The position numbers and the translations under genes were made by a program. A DNA stretch of 58,781 nt from Bacillota bacterium (lineage in GTDB: Bacteria; Bacillota; Bacilli; Paenibacillales; Paenibacillaceae), in contig JAEZCJ010000141.1 of NCBI GenBank assembly GCA_023433615.1, positions 1-58,781 of the forward strand. The letters are read 5' to 3'. How positions within the stretch are numbered: position 1 is the stretch's first letter; each line of letters begins with the position of its first letter. The notes beneath the pieces are model-generated. The model was not told where the DNA came from, did no database searches, and saw nothing but the letters and a program-made list of their open reading frames with translations. Shown here piece by piece: positions 7,695 to 16,523 of the stretch.

Positions 7695-8798
7695 ATGGTG
7701 GAGAAGCAATGGTCGCGGCGCGAGGTGCTATTCGCGCTGCATGAGACGGCAGGCGTCGGACGCGTTACGATCCGACGCATTATGGAGAACGGCGCGCTGG
7801 AGCAATGCCCGACGTTCGGCGAGGCGCAGTGGCGGGCAATCGGGTTGACGGCAGCGCAGGCAGCGGCCATCCAATCGTCGCTTATGCCAACCTTCGTGCG
7901 TCAGCGTGCCGCGCTGTACGCGCGCGAAGGCATCGCATGGATCGGAATCGAGGATGAAGCATACCCGAAGCTGCTCAAGGCGATCGCAGACCCGCCGTGG
8001 ATGCTGTATGCGATCGGCAAGCTGGACTTGCTGGAAGGGCTGGCCACGTCGATCGTCGGCACGAGGATGCCGACCGCCTATGGACGCCAGACAGCCCGGT
8101 CGCTTTCGCAGCGCCTGTCGGAGTCGGGCGTGACCATCGTAAGCGGGCTGGCGCGAGGAATCGATGCCTGCGCCCATGAAGGCGGCCTGCGAGGACCGGG
8201 GAGCACGATCGCGGTGCTCGGGACGTCGATCGGCACCATCTATCCGCCGCAGCACGCTTCGCTCTATCGCGCGATTGCGGAGCGGGGGCTTATCCTGTCC
8301 GAATACCCGCTTGGCACGATCAGCCATCCGGGCTTGTTCCCGCAGCGCAACCGGATCATCGCCGGTCTGTCTCGCGGGACGATCGTTGTGGAAGCAGCCG
8401 AGCAGAGCGGCTCGTTAATTACGGCAGAGCTGGCGATGGGCTATAATCGGGAGGTGTACGCGGTCCCAGGCATGATCAATTCCGGCAAGAGCAGCGGCAC
8501 GCATCGATTGATCAAGAATGGCGCCACGCTGCTTACGTCGCATGAAGAGATCCTGCATGATCTATACGGAACCGACGGCAGGCTTGTTCTGGCCGAGCCG
8601 AACGCGTCCGGGCAGGCGGCTGCGCTGTCGTCCGAAGAGCAATTGATCGTCGATCTGCTGCGGGATGAGCCGCTGCATTCGGACCAGTTGCTGGCATCGA
8701 CGGGCTTTGCGTTTGGACATTTACACGCACTTCTGATAAATTTATCTATAAAACGTAGAATCGAACAGCATCCGGGTTCTTTATATAGCGCGATCTAG
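7695..8798 (+). CDS. dprA: DNA-processing protein DprA/Smf
   Basis: 367 residues from ATG 7695, which sits 8 bases after GAGGGAG. An N-terminal helix-hairpin-helix/SAM-like part (LHETAGVGRVTIRRIM) precedes the Rossmann fold, which shows SIVGTRMPTAYG, VSGLARGIDACAH, NRIIAGLSRGTIVVEA and SGSLITAELA. A short winged-helix tail (SSEEQLIVDLL…) ends it. DprA loads RecA on incoming single-stranded DNA during transformation. Together with ComM this hints at competence, though competence genes proper are not in view. topA follows closely. Confidence 0.96.
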   Translation: MVEKQWSRREVLFALHETAGVGRVTIRRIMENGALEQCPTFGEAQWRAIGLTAAQAAAIQSSLMPTFVRQRAALYAREGIAWIGIEDEAYPKLLKAIADPPWMLYAIGKLDLLEGLATSIVGTRMPTAYGRQTARSLSQRLSESGVTIVSGLARGIDACAHEGGLRGPGSTIAVLGTSIGTIYPPQHASLYRAIAERGLILSEYPLGTISHPGLFPQRNRIIAGLSRGTIVVEAAEQSGSLITAELAMGYNREVYAVPGMINSGKSSGTHRLIKNGATLLTSHEEILHDLYGTDGRLVLAEPNASGQAAALSSEEQLIVDLLRDEPLHSDQLLASTGFAFGHLHALLINLSIKRRIEQHPGSLYSAI

Positions 8799-8836
8799 CG
8801 CAGCATGTACGAACCATGTCGGGAGGAGGAGCACTC

Positions 8837-10930
8837 ATGGCGGATTCGCTCGTCATCGTAGAGTCGCCTGCTAAGGCGAAGACGATCGGCAAATATTTGG
8901 GCAGCAAATTTATCGTGAAGGCTTCTATGGGGCACATCCGGGATTTGCCGAAGAGTCAGATTGGGGTCGAGGTCGAGAACGGCTTCCAGCCCAAATATAT
9001 TACGATTCGGGGAAAAGGCAGCGTCCTCAAAGAATTGAAGGATGCAAGCAAAAAAGTAAAAAAAGTGTATCTGGCGGCTGACCCCGATCGCGAAGGGGAA
9101 GCGATTGCCTGGCATTTGGCGCACTACCTGGATCTAGACGAAACCGAAACCTGCCGCGTCGTATTCAATGAGATTACGAAGCAGGCAGTCAAGGATGCGT
9201 TCAAGTCGCCGCGCAAGATCGACATGGACTTGGTCAACGCGCAGCAAGCGAGACGGATCCTCGACCGGCTCGTCGGGTACAAGATCAGCCCATTATTATG
9301 GAAGAAAGTCAAAAAGGGACTGTCTGCAGGCCGCGTGCAATCGGTAGCGGTGAAGCTGATCATCGACAGGGAGAACGAGATCGACGCTTTCGTGCCGGAA
9401 GAGTATTGGTCGATTACGGCATCTCTTCTCTATGGAGAGACGCCGTTCGAGGCGAAATTCTACGGCATGAACGGCGAGAAGCGCGAGCTGTCCAGCGAAA
9501 GCGATGTGCAAGAGGTGCTTCGCGCCATGGCAGGCGCGGCGTATAAGGTAGAAGAAGTCAAGGAACGGGAACGCCTCCGCAATCCGGCAGCGCCGTTCAT
9601 CACCAGCTCCTTGCAGCAGGAGGCAGCCCGCAAGCTGGGCTTCCGCGCTGCGAAGACGATGTCGGTTGCGCAGCAGCTGTATGAAGGCGTCGACCTCGGC
9701 AAGGAAGGCACGGTCGGTCTTATCACGTATATGCGTACGGACTCGACTCGAATCTCGCCTCTCGCGCAAGAGGAAGCGAAAGCTTATATCGTCGAGAAGT
9801 TCGGCGCAGCCTATGCGCCCGAGCAATTCCGCCAATACACGAAGAAGAACGCGAATGCGCAAGATGCGCATGAAGGGATTCGTCCAACCTCCGTCCTGCG
9901 CGAGCCGGAAGAGATGAAGGCATTCCTGAGCCGCGATCAGCTTCGACTCTATAAGCTCGTATGGGAGCGCTTCGTAGCGAGCCAAATGTCGTCTGCCGTA
10001 TTGGATACGATGACCGTCGACATACAGGCTGGCCCGGTTACGTATCGCGCCGTCGGCTCGAAGGTGAAATTCCACGGCTTCATGAAGGTGTACGTCGAAG
10101 GCAATGACGACGGCACAACCGACGAAGAGAAATTCCTCCCGCCCCTTAAGGCAGGAGACATTGTGAAGCAGCAATCGCTTGATCCGCGCCAGCACTTCAC
10201 GCAGCCGCCGCCGCGCTATACGGAGGCAAGGCTCGTACGCACGCTGGAGGAGCTGGGAATCGGACGGCCGAGTACGTACGCGCCGACGCTGGAGACGATC
10301 CAGAAGCGCGGTTACGTTGCGATCGAGGAGAAGAAGTTCGTTCCGACGGAGCTTGGGGAGCTTGTCCACCAGATGATGGACGAATTTTTCCCGGAAATTC
10401 TGGACGCCGAATTCACGGCCCATATGGAAGGCGACCTTGACCATGTCGAAGAAGGCAAGGAAGACTGGGTGAAGGTGCTCGCTTCCTTCTATGAATCGTT
10501 CGAGAAGCGGCTCGAGGTCGCCGAGGACGAGATGAAGGAAGTCGAAATTCAAGACGAAGTATCCGACGAGCTCTGCGAGAAGTGCGGCAAGCCGCTCGTG
10601 TACAAAATGGGACGCTTCGGCAAGTTCCTGGCCTGCTCCGGATTCCCGGACTGTCGAAACACGAAGCCGATCGTCAAGGATATCGGCGTCGCCTGCCCGA
10701 AGTGCGCAGAAGGCAAGATCATCGAACGGCGCAGCAAAAAAGGGCGTATCTTCTACGGCTGCGATCAATATCCCGGCTGCGATTACGTCTCTTGGGATAA
10801 GCCGACGGGCAAGCCTTGCCCGTCTTGCGACAGCATGCTGGTCGAAAAGAAAAACCGCTCCGGCGGGAAGCTGCTATGTCCGCAATGCGGACACAGCGAG
10901 GAGCTCCCAGAAGAGCAAGAGCACGCATAG
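8837..10930 (+). CDS. topA: DNA topoisomerase I (type IA)
   Basis: 697 residues from ATG 8837 behind GGAGGAGGAG; an in-frame ATG 21 bases earlier lies before the RBS and is rejected. The Toprim domain opens with SLVIVESPAKAKTIGKYLG and has DPDREGEAIAW. The catalytic tyrosine is in GLITYMRTDSTRIS (about Tyr298). Three C-terminal zinc-finger modules follow (CEKCGK…CSGFPDC, CPKCAEG…CDQYPGC, CPSCDS…CPQCG). It relaxes negative supercoils. The gene position between dprA and trmFO is standard for Bacilli. Confidence 0.98.
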   Translation: MADSLVIVESPAKAKTIGKYLGSKFIVKASMGHIRDLPKSQIGVEVENGFQPKYITIRGKGSVLKELKDASKKVKKVYLAADPDREGEAIAWHLAHYLDLDETETCRVVFNEITKQAVKDAFKSPRKIDMDLVNAQQARRILDRLVGYKISPLLWKKVKKGLSAGRVQSVAVKLIIDRENEIDAFVPEEYWSITASLLYGETPFEAKFYGMNGEKRELSSESDVQEVLRAMAGAAYKVEEVKERERLRNPAAPFITSSLQQEAARKLGFRAAKTMSVAQQLYEGVDLGKEGTVGLITYMRTDSTRISPLAQEEAKAYIVEKFGAAYAPEQFRQYTKKNANAQDAHEGIRPTSVLREPEEMKAFLSRDQLRLYKLVWERFVASQMSSAVLDTMTVDIQAGPVTYRAVGSKVKFHGFMKVYVEGNDDGTTDEEKFLPPLKAGDIVKQQSLDPRQHFTQPPPRYTEARLVRTLEELGIGRPSTYAPTLETIQKRGYVAIEEKKFVPTELGELVHQMMDEFFPEILDAEFTAHMEGDLDHVEEGKEDWVKVLASFYESFEKRLEVAEDEMKEVEIQDEVSDELCEKCGKPLVYKMGRFGKFLACSGFPDCRNTKPIVKDIGVACPKCAEGKIIERRSKKGRIFYGCDQYPGCDYVSWDKPTGKPCPSCDSMLVEKKNRSGGKLLCPQCGHSEELPEEQEHA

Positions 10931-10933
10931 CAG

Positions 10934-10968
10934 CGCCGGAGCGGCAGTCATCGATGACCGCTCCGGCG
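10934..10968 (+). terminator. Perfect 11-bp hairpin between topA and trmFO
   Basis: CGCCGGAGCGG pairs exactly with CCGCTCCGGCG around a 13-base loop. No T-run follows and the trmFO RBS is about 10 bases further on, so it is a weak terminator, a processing site or a 3'-end stabiliser. Confidence 0.5.
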
Positions 10969-10987
10969 TTCCGACCGAAAGGGAGTT

Positions 10988-12346
10988 ATGGCATTGACGA
11001 CTACACAACGAGTAACCGTCATCGGCGCAGGCTTGGCTGGAAGCGAAGCGGCGTGGCAGATCGCTTCGCAAGGCGTTCCGGTGACGCTGTACGAGATGCG
11101 GCCCGTGACGCGCACGCCTGCCCATCACACCGACAAATTCGCGGAGCTTGTATGCAGCAATAGCCTGCGGGCGAACGGCTTAACGAACGCGGTCGGCGTT
11201 TTGAAGGAAGAGATGCGCAGGCTGCACTCGCTTATTCTTCGTTCCGCCGACAAGCATGCGGTGCCTGCCGGAGGCGCGCTGGCGGTCGACCGCGAGGGCT
11301 TCTCGGGAGAAGTGACGAGCAGTCTGCGCAACCATCCGCTGATCGATGTCCGAACGGAAGAGGTAGCGGATATTCCGGAGGAGGGGCAGGGGATTACGGT
11401 CATTGCCACGGGGCCGTTGACATCGCCCAGCCTATCCGAACGGATCCAGCAGCTGCTCGGGGAATCGTACTTCTACTTCTATGATGCCGCGGCGCCGATC
11501 ATCGAGAAGGACTCGATCGATATGAGCAAGGTTTATTTGGCGTCCCGGTATGACAAGGGGGAGGCGGCTTACCTCAATTGTCCGATGACCGAAGAGGAAT
11601 TCGAGGCGTTCCATGCGGCGTTGACGACGGCCGAGACCGCTGCGCTCAAGGAGTTCGAGAAGGAAGTCTACTTCGAGGGCTGCATGCCGATCGAAGTGCT
11701 GGCTTCGCGCGGGAAGCAGACGGTGCTGTTCGGCCCGATGAAGCCGGTCGGACTCGTGAACCCTCACACCGGCAAGCTGCCGCATGCGGTCATCCAACTG
11801 CGGCAGGACAATGCTGCAGGAACACTATACAATATGGTCGGCTTCCAGACGCATCTCAAGTGGGGCGAGCAGAAGCGGGTGTTCTCCATGATTCCCGGGC
11901 TTGAGAATGCCGAATTCGTGCGATACGGCGTCATGCACCGCAATACGTTCATCAATTCGCCTAAGCTGCTGGAGCCTACCTATCAATTGAAGGGACGCTC
12001 GGACCTATTCTTCGCCGGCCAGATGACCGGCGTGGAGGGCTACGTCGAATCCGCGGCATCAGGCCTGTTGGCCGGCATGAATGCCGGCCGGCTGGCGCGC
12101 GGCTTGGACCCGGTTGTTCTGCCTCCGGAGACGACGCTCGGCAGCATGGCGAACTATATAACGACGGCCGACTTCAAGCATTTTCAACCGATGAACGCGA
12201 ACTTCGGCCTATTCCCGCCGCTTGGCACGCGGATGCGCAGCAAGAAGGATAAGAACGATGCAATCGCGAACAGGGCGCTTGACACATTGGAGCGTTATAT
12301 CGCGGACACGATCGATCATACGGCCGGAGCCCCCAAGCAATCTTGA
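10988..12346 (+). CDS. trmFO: tRNA uracil-54 C5-methyltransferase, folate/FAD-dependent
   Basis: 452 residues. The N-terminal FAD-binding fold is VIGAGLAGSEAAWQIA. Family motifs include YEMRP, FAELVCSNSLR, DREGFS, CMPIEVLASRG and the C-terminal GQMTGVEGYVESAASGL. It makes ribothymidine at position 54 of tRNA using methylene-tetrahydrofolate. It lies between topA and hslV; xerC, which follows trmFO in B. subtilis, is missing. Confidence 0.98.
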   Translation: MALTTTQRVTVIGAGLAGSEAAWQIASQGVPVTLYEMRPVTRTPAHHTDKFAELVCSNSLRANGLTNAVGVLKEEMRRLHSLILRSADKHAVPAGGALAVDREGFSGEVTSSLRNHPLIDVRTEEVADIPEEGQGITVIATGPLTSPSLSERIQQLLGESYFYFYDAAAPIIEKDSIDMSKVYLASRYDKGEAAYLNCPMTEEEFEAFHAALTTAETAALKEFEKEVYFEGCMPIEVLASRGKQTVLFGPMKPVGLVNPHTGKLPHAVIQLRQDNAAGTLYNMVGFQTHLKWGEQKRVFSMIPGLENAEFVRYGVMHRNTFINSPKLLEPTYQLKGRSDLFFAGQMTGVEGYVESAASGLLAGMNAGRLARGLDPVVLPPETTLGSMANYITTADFKHFQPMNANFGLFPPLGTRMRSKKDKNDAIANRALDTLERYIADTIDHTAGAPKQS

Positions 12347-12392
12347 TCCGAACGGCTCGCGGCACGATACGAATGGACGGAGGCGGTATGAG

Positions 12393-12938
12393 GTGGAAAT
12401 GCATTTTCACGCCACGACGATCTGCGCGGTAATGCACGAGGGCAAAGGCGCGATCGCCGGCGACGGTCAAGTGACTTTCGGCAACAGCATGGTCATGAAG
12501 CATACAGCCAAGAAGGTCCGCAGGCTGTATCGCGGCCAGGTCGTCGCAGGCTTCGCAGGCTCGGTATCGGATGCCATTACGCTGTTCGAGAAATTCGAGG
12601 GCAAGCTGGAGGAGCATCACGGCAACCTGCAGCGCGCAGCCGTCGAGATGACGAAGGAGTGGCGCTCCGACCGCGTGCTGCGGCGCTTGGAGGCGATGAT
12701 GCTGGTGATGGACGCGAACGGCCTCCTGCTCTTGTCCGGCAACGGCGAGATCATCGAGCCGGATGACGGCGTGCTAGCGATCGGCTCGGGCGGCAGCTTC
12801 GCGCTCGCTGCGGCTCGCGCGCTTAAACGTCATGCTACGCATCTGACAGCCAAGGAGATCGCGCAATCGGCGCTTGAGACCGCTGCTGATATCTGCGTGT
12901 TCACGAACCGGAATATCATCGTGGAAGAGATTCAATAG
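12393..12938 (+). CDS. hslV: ATP-dependent protease peptidase subunit HslV (ClpQ)
   Basis: About 181 residues from GTG 12393, chosen because GGAGG lies 9 bases upstream (an ATG six bases later is too far from it). The proteasome-like beta fold shows GDGQVTFGNSMVMKHTAKKVR, AGFAGSVSDAITLFEKFE and AIGSGGSFALAAARAL. The Thr of HATTICAV would be the nucleophile in most HslVs, but several residues precede it, as in B. subtilis ClpQ. It forms the peptidase rings of HslVU. hslU follows 19 bases downstream. Confidence 0.95.
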   Translation: MEMHFHATTICAVMHEGKGAIAGDGQVTFGNSMVMKHTAKKVRRLYRGQVVAGFAGSVSDAITLFEKFEGKLEEHHGNLQRAAVEMTKEWRSDRVLRRLEAMMLVMDANGLLLLSGNGEIIEPDDGVLAIGSGGSFALAAARALKRHATHLTAKEIAQSALETAADICVFTNRNIIVEEIQ

Positions 12939-12957
12939 GCGAACGGAGGATGATCCA

Positions 12958-14358
12958 ATGAAGAATGAGGCGATGACTCCGCGTCAGATCGTGACGGAGC
13001 TCGATAAATATATCGTCGGACAGAAGGCGGCCAAACGTTCCGTTGCAGTCGCGCTTCGCAACCGTTACCGTCGCAGCAAGCTCGATGAGGCGCTGCGCGA
13101 CGAAATCGTGCCGAAGAACATTCTGATGATCGGACCGACGGGCGTAGGCAAAACCGAGATTGCCCGCAGGCTCGCGAAGCTCGTCGGCGCTCCGTTCGTG
13201 AAGGTAGAAGCGACGAAGTTCACGGAGGTCGGCTATGTCGGCCGCGACGTGGAATCAATGGTTCGCGATCTAGTCGAGACGTCGATCCGCATGGTGAAGG
13301 CGGAGCGGATGGAGCAGGTGAAGGACAAGGCGGAGAAGCAGGCGAACGAACGTCTCGTCACGCTGCTCGTGCCGAGCGGGGCGAAGCCGAAGTCCGGCCG
13401 CAATCCGCTCGAGATGCTGTTCGGCAATCAACAGCAGGAGTCGCAGGAGGAGCCGGAAGTCGAGACGACGATCGCGGAGCGCAGGAGGGTCGTTCGCGAG
13501 GAGCTTGCTGCCGGCAAGCTGGAGAACGAGCAGCTCGAGATCGATGTCGAGGACGCAAGTCCGAACATGCTCGACATGCTATCCGGCCAGGGCGGCATGG
13601 AAGGAATGGGCATGAACATGCAGGAGATGTTCGGGCAATTCCTGCCGAAGCGCACGAAGAAGCGTAAGCTCCCCGTCCGGGAAGCGCGCAAAGTACTGAC
13701 GCAGGAAGAAGCGGGCAAGCTGATCGACATGGACGATGTCATTCAGGAGTCGACGCGCAGGGCAGAACAGACCGGCATTATTTTCATCGACGAGATCGAT
13801 AAGATTGCCAGCCCTTCAAGAGGCGGTTCGGGTCCGGATGTGTCCCGCGAGGGTGTACAACGCGATATTCTTCCGATCGTAGAGGGGTCAACGGTGATGA
13901 CCAAGTATGGCCCTGTCAAGACGGATTACGTGCTCTTCATCGCGGCCGGCGCGTTCCACATCGCCAAACCGGCCGATCTCATACCGGAGCTGCAGGGACG
14001 ATTCCCGATCCGTGTGGAGTTGTCGGATCTTACGCTGGACGATTTCGTCAAAATTCTGACCGAGCCGAAGAATGCGCTCACGAAGCAATATACCGCACTG
14101 CTCGAGACCGAAGGGATCCGCGTCGATTTTACGGAGGACGCGATTCGCGAGCTTGCGTCCATCGCGGCGGACGTGAACCGCAACACGGAGAATATCGGAG
14201 CGAGAAGGCTCCATACCATTCTCGAGAAGCTGCTGGAGGATCTTTCTTTCGAAGCGCCGGAGCTGTCGCTTGAGCAGATCGAGATCACCCCGGCATACGT
14301 CAAGGAAAAGGTCGGCGATATTGCGAAAGATCGCGACTTAAGCCAATATATTTTATAG
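12958..14358 (+). CDS. hslU: HslVU unfoldase subunit HslU (ClpY)
   Basis: 466 residues from ATG 12958 behind CGGAGGA. N-terminal TPRQIVTELDKYIVGQ, Walker A GPTGVGKTEIARRLA, pore-loop segment EVGYVGRDVES, an inserted I-domain rich in Glu/Met (~130–240) and Walker B GIIFIDEIDKIA. The C-terminus (LSQYIL) is the tail that inserts into HslV and activates it. It unfolds substrates for HslV. Element copy A begins 25 bases after the stop. Confidence 0.98.
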   Translation: MKNEAMTPRQIVTELDKYIVGQKAAKRSVAVALRNRYRRSKLDEALRDEIVPKNILMIGPTGVGKTEIARRLAKLVGAPFVKVEATKFTEVGYVGRDVESMVRDLVETSIRMVKAERMEQVKDKAEKQANERLVTLLVPSGAKPKSGRNPLEMLFGNQQQESQEEPEVETTIAERRRVVREELAAGKLENEQLEIDVEDASPNMLDMLSGQGGMEGMGMNMQEMFGQFLPKRTKKRKLPVREARKVLTQEEAGKLIDMDDVIQESTRRAEQTGIIFIDEIDKIASPSRGGSGPDVSREGVQRDILPIVEGSTVMTKYGPVKTDYVLFIAAGAFHIAKPADLIPELQGRFPIRVELSDLTLDDFVKILTEPKNALTKQYTALLETEGIRVDFTEDAIRELASIAADVNRNTENIGARRLHTILEKLLEDLSFEAPELSLEQIEITPAYVKEKVGDIAKDRDLSQYIL

Positions 14359-14383
14359 GGATAGCCAATAAAAATTCTAAAAA

Positions 14384-14574
14384 CATCGGTTGTCAGCACC
14401 GAGAAGGTTGAACGATAGTAGCAATTGAGGAGCGGAGCTCCAGCGTTTCCGTAGGAAACGCCGCTTCGGAAGCACACGCTAGGCAGACCTACGTGAGCAC
14501 CGGAAAGTGCGCTAGCGTTCAAGCTTCGACGTCGAATAGACTCCGAAGCATACGCTTCGTGATCACAATCGATG
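14384..14574 (+). repeat. Structured intergenic element, copy A (long form), codY leader
   Basis: 191 nt. Closing stem CATCGGTTGT (14384–14393) pairs with ACAATCGATG (14565–14574), with one G·U. It has the conserved CAGCACCGAGAAGG block, the stem TTGAACG…CGTTCAA extended by TAG/CTA (the A17:T13 pair, 14417 with 14513), hairpin TTCGACGTCGAA and hairpin CGAAGC/GCTTCG. It carries an extra ~45-nt subdomain (GCGTTTCC/GGAAACGC plus a cUUCGg-type loop) shared only with copy C. It ends 36 bases before the codY start. Family unknown to me. Confidence 0.85.
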
Positions 14575-14610
14575 CTAACGCAGCGTAAGGGAATCTGGGA
14601 GGCAGTGGGC

Positions 14611-15381
14611 ATGTCACTATTAGCAAAAACGAGAACATTGAACCGTATGCTGCAACGAGCAGCGGGCAAGGCGCTGAGCTTCCGTGAAATGGCGGAGGTG
14701 CTCGGCTCGACGATCCAGGCACATGTATTCGTCGTCAGCCGACGCGGCAAGCTGCTCGGATGTGCGGCCGCAGGAGCGCTGGATCAGGAGCGGATCCGAG
14801 CGGCATCCAGTACGGAGACGCATTTCGGGGCCGATACGAACGAGCGATTCCTCCAATTGCAAGAGACGGTAACGAACGTCGAGCCAGACGCGGGCATTGC
14901 CGAGACATTCCCGGATATGGCCGGGCATGAGATCATGACGGTCGTGCCGATTATCGGCAGCGGCGATCGGCTGGGAACGCTGGTTCTCACGAGATTGACC
15001 GGACCGTTCGGCGAGGACGACTTGATTCTGGCAGAATACGGCTCGACGATCGTCGGCATGGAAATCATTCGCGAACGCGCGGAGGAAATCGAAGTTGAGG
15101 CTCGCAGCAGAGCGGTGGTCTCGGTTGCGGTGAATTCCTTGTCTTTCAGCGAATTGGAGGCCGTTGAGCATATATTCGAGGAATTGGGCGAGAAGGAAGG
15201 CCTGCTCGTCGCGTCGAAGATCGCGGACCGCGTCGGCATTACAAGATCCGTCATCGTGAACGCGCTGCGCAAGCTGGAGAGCGCAGGGGTTATCGAGACG
15301 CGCTCGTTGGGGATGAAAGGCACGTATATCAAGATATTGAACCATCAGCTCTTGCAAGAATTGCACAAAATTAAAATATGA
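14611..15381 (+). CDS. codY: GTP-sensing pleiotropic repressor CodY
   Basis: 256 residues from ATG 14611 behind GGGAGG. The N-terminal GAF domain (SRRGKLLGCAAAGAL, VVPIIGSGDRLGTLVLTR, FGEDDLILAEYG) binds branched-chain amino acids. The C-terminal winged helix (SKIADRVGITRSVIVNALRKLESAGVIE) binds DNA. CodY senses GTP and isoleucine and represses stationary-phase genes, including motility in B. subtilis. It lies between hslU and flgB as in B. subtilis. Its leader contains element copy A, and a strong terminator separates it from the fla/che operon. Confidence 0.98.
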   Translation: MSLLAKTRTLNRMLQRAAGKALSFREMAEVLGSTIQAHVFVVSRRGKLLGCAAAGALDQERIRAASSTETHFGADTNERFLQLQETVTNVEPDAGIAETFPDMAGHEIMTVVPIIGSGDRLGTLVLTRLTGPFGEDDLILAEYGSTIVGMEIIRERAEEIEVEARSRAVVSVAVNSLSFSELEAVEHIFEELGEKEGLLVASKIADRVGITRSVIVNALRKLESAGVIETRSLGMKGTYIKILNHQLLQELHKIKI

Positions 15382-15407
15382 GAAGTCTCTCAGAGACGAT
15401 TCATGGG

Positions 15408-15441
15408 AAAAGCCCTATCTTCTAAAAAGATAGGGCTTTTT
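15408..15441 (+). terminator. codY intrinsic terminator
   Basis: AAAGCCCTATCTT pairs perfectly with AAGATAGGGCTTT across a short loop, followed by T-rich sequence. Confidence 0.93.
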
Positions 15442-15446
15442 GCTTA

Positions 15447-15606
15447 TTGTAGATCGTCCTAAAAGTGAGGAATAATTATCTGTCGGCACATTACGACACT
15501 ATATCTCTACTATATCGACAGATGCTCTCATTTTTTTAATAAAAAAGTGTCGAAATGAGCAGGAATGCAAATAAACTTGTTGAATATCTAGATAAGATAT
15601 TTGACA
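15447..15606 (+). promoter_or_regulatory. Candidate fla/che promoter and operator array upstream of flgB
   Basis: A possible sigma-A promoter is TTGTAG (15447–15452), 18 bp, AATAAT (15471–15476); the -35 is weak. Downstream lie four TGTCG/CGACA half-sites (15481, 15494, 15516, 15548), of which ATCTGTCG/CGACAGAT form an 8-bp inverted repeat. There is also a direct repeat ACTATATC (15498 and 15509, 11 bp apart) and a palindrome AATATCT-5-AGATATT (15583–15601) just before the flgB RBS. No classical CodY box was seen. Confidence 0.45.
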
Positions 15607-15624
15607 GGAAAGCGGGGGTTCTCC

Positions 15625-16038
15625 ATGAATTTGCTGCGCGGACCCGAATTTAGCCGGCTTCAAGGCGCGATCGGGGCAGCTGAGCTGCGTCAACAGGTCA
15701 TCGCGGACAATGTTGCGAACGTCGATACGCCTGGCTTTAAACGTTCCGAAGTCGTATTCGAGGATTATTTGCAGCGCGAGCTGTCGGGGGCTGGAAGCTC
15801 CGGAATCGCGGGCAGGCGCACGCATGCCAAGCATTTCGTCTTCGGCCAAGGAGGCAGTACGTTGCAGCCTCAGCTGGTGACCGACCATCTATCGGTGATG
15901 AACAATAACGTCAACAATGTGGATATCGACCGCGAAATGTCGCTCTTGGCGAAGAATCAACTGCGCTACAACGCGCTCATTCGCCAGCTGAACCATGATT
16001 TTAGCATGATGCGAATCGGTATTGAGGGGAGAGCTTAA
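15625..16038 (+). CDS. flgB: Flagellar proximal rod protein FlgB
   Basis: 137 residues from ATG 15625, 7 bases after GGGGG; upstream in-frame TTG lacks an RBS. The rod-protein N-terminal motif is RQQVIADNVANVDTPGFKRSEV; the C-terminus NNVDIDREMSLLAKNQLRYNALI forms the coiled D0 partner. First gene of the fla/che operon, 2 bases from flgC. Confidence 0.97.
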   Translation: MNLLRGPEFSRLQGAIGAAELRQQVIADNVANVDTPGFKRSEVVFEDYLQRELSGAGSSGIAGRRTHAKHFVFGQGGSTLQPQLVTDHLSVMNNNVNNVDIDREMSLLAKNQLRYNALIRQLNHDFSMMRIGIEGRA

Positions 16039-16040
16039 TC

Positions 16041-16496
16041 GTGAAATTGACTAACGGATTCGACGCAAGCTCCTCTGCATTAACGGCGCAGCGGCTGCGA
16101 ATGGATGTCATCTCTTCCAATATCGCCAATGCGGAGACGACCAGAGGCCGGCTTGTCGACGGCAAATTCCAGCCTTACACCCGCAAGATGGTCGTGCTCG
16201 AGCCGATCAAATCGAAATTCTCCGATATGTTGAACGACAAGCTGGGCAACGGAGCAGGACGTTCAACGGGCGTGAAGGCTACGCAGATCATGGAGGACCG
16301 AACGCCGCCTAAGCTGGTGTACAACCCGAGCCATCCCGACGCGGATGCCGACGGCTACGTGAAGATGCCGAACGTGGATGTCCTCAAGGAAATGGTGGAC
16401 ATGATATCCGCGACGCGTTCGTATGAAGCGAACGTTACGGCGCTTAACGCAACGAAGGCGATGTTCACCAAGGCGCTTGAGATCGGCAGATCCTAA
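16041..16496 (+). CDS. flgC: Flagellar rod protein FlgC
   Basis: 151 residues with a GTG start. N-terminal LRMDVISSNIANAETTRG and C-terminal PNVDVLKEMVDMISATRSYEANVTALNATK are the paired D0 helices of proximal rod proteins. Immediately follows flgB. Confidence 0.97.
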   Translation: MKLTNGFDASSSALTAQRLRMDVISSNIANAETTRGRLVDGKFQPYTRKMVVLEPIKSKFSDMLNDKLGNGAGRSTGVKATQIMEDRTPPKLVYNPSHPDADADGYVKMPNVDVLKEMVDMISATRSYEANVTALNATKAMFTKALEIGRS

Positions 16497-16523
16497 TTAC
16501 GAGACTAGCATGGGGGGATATCA

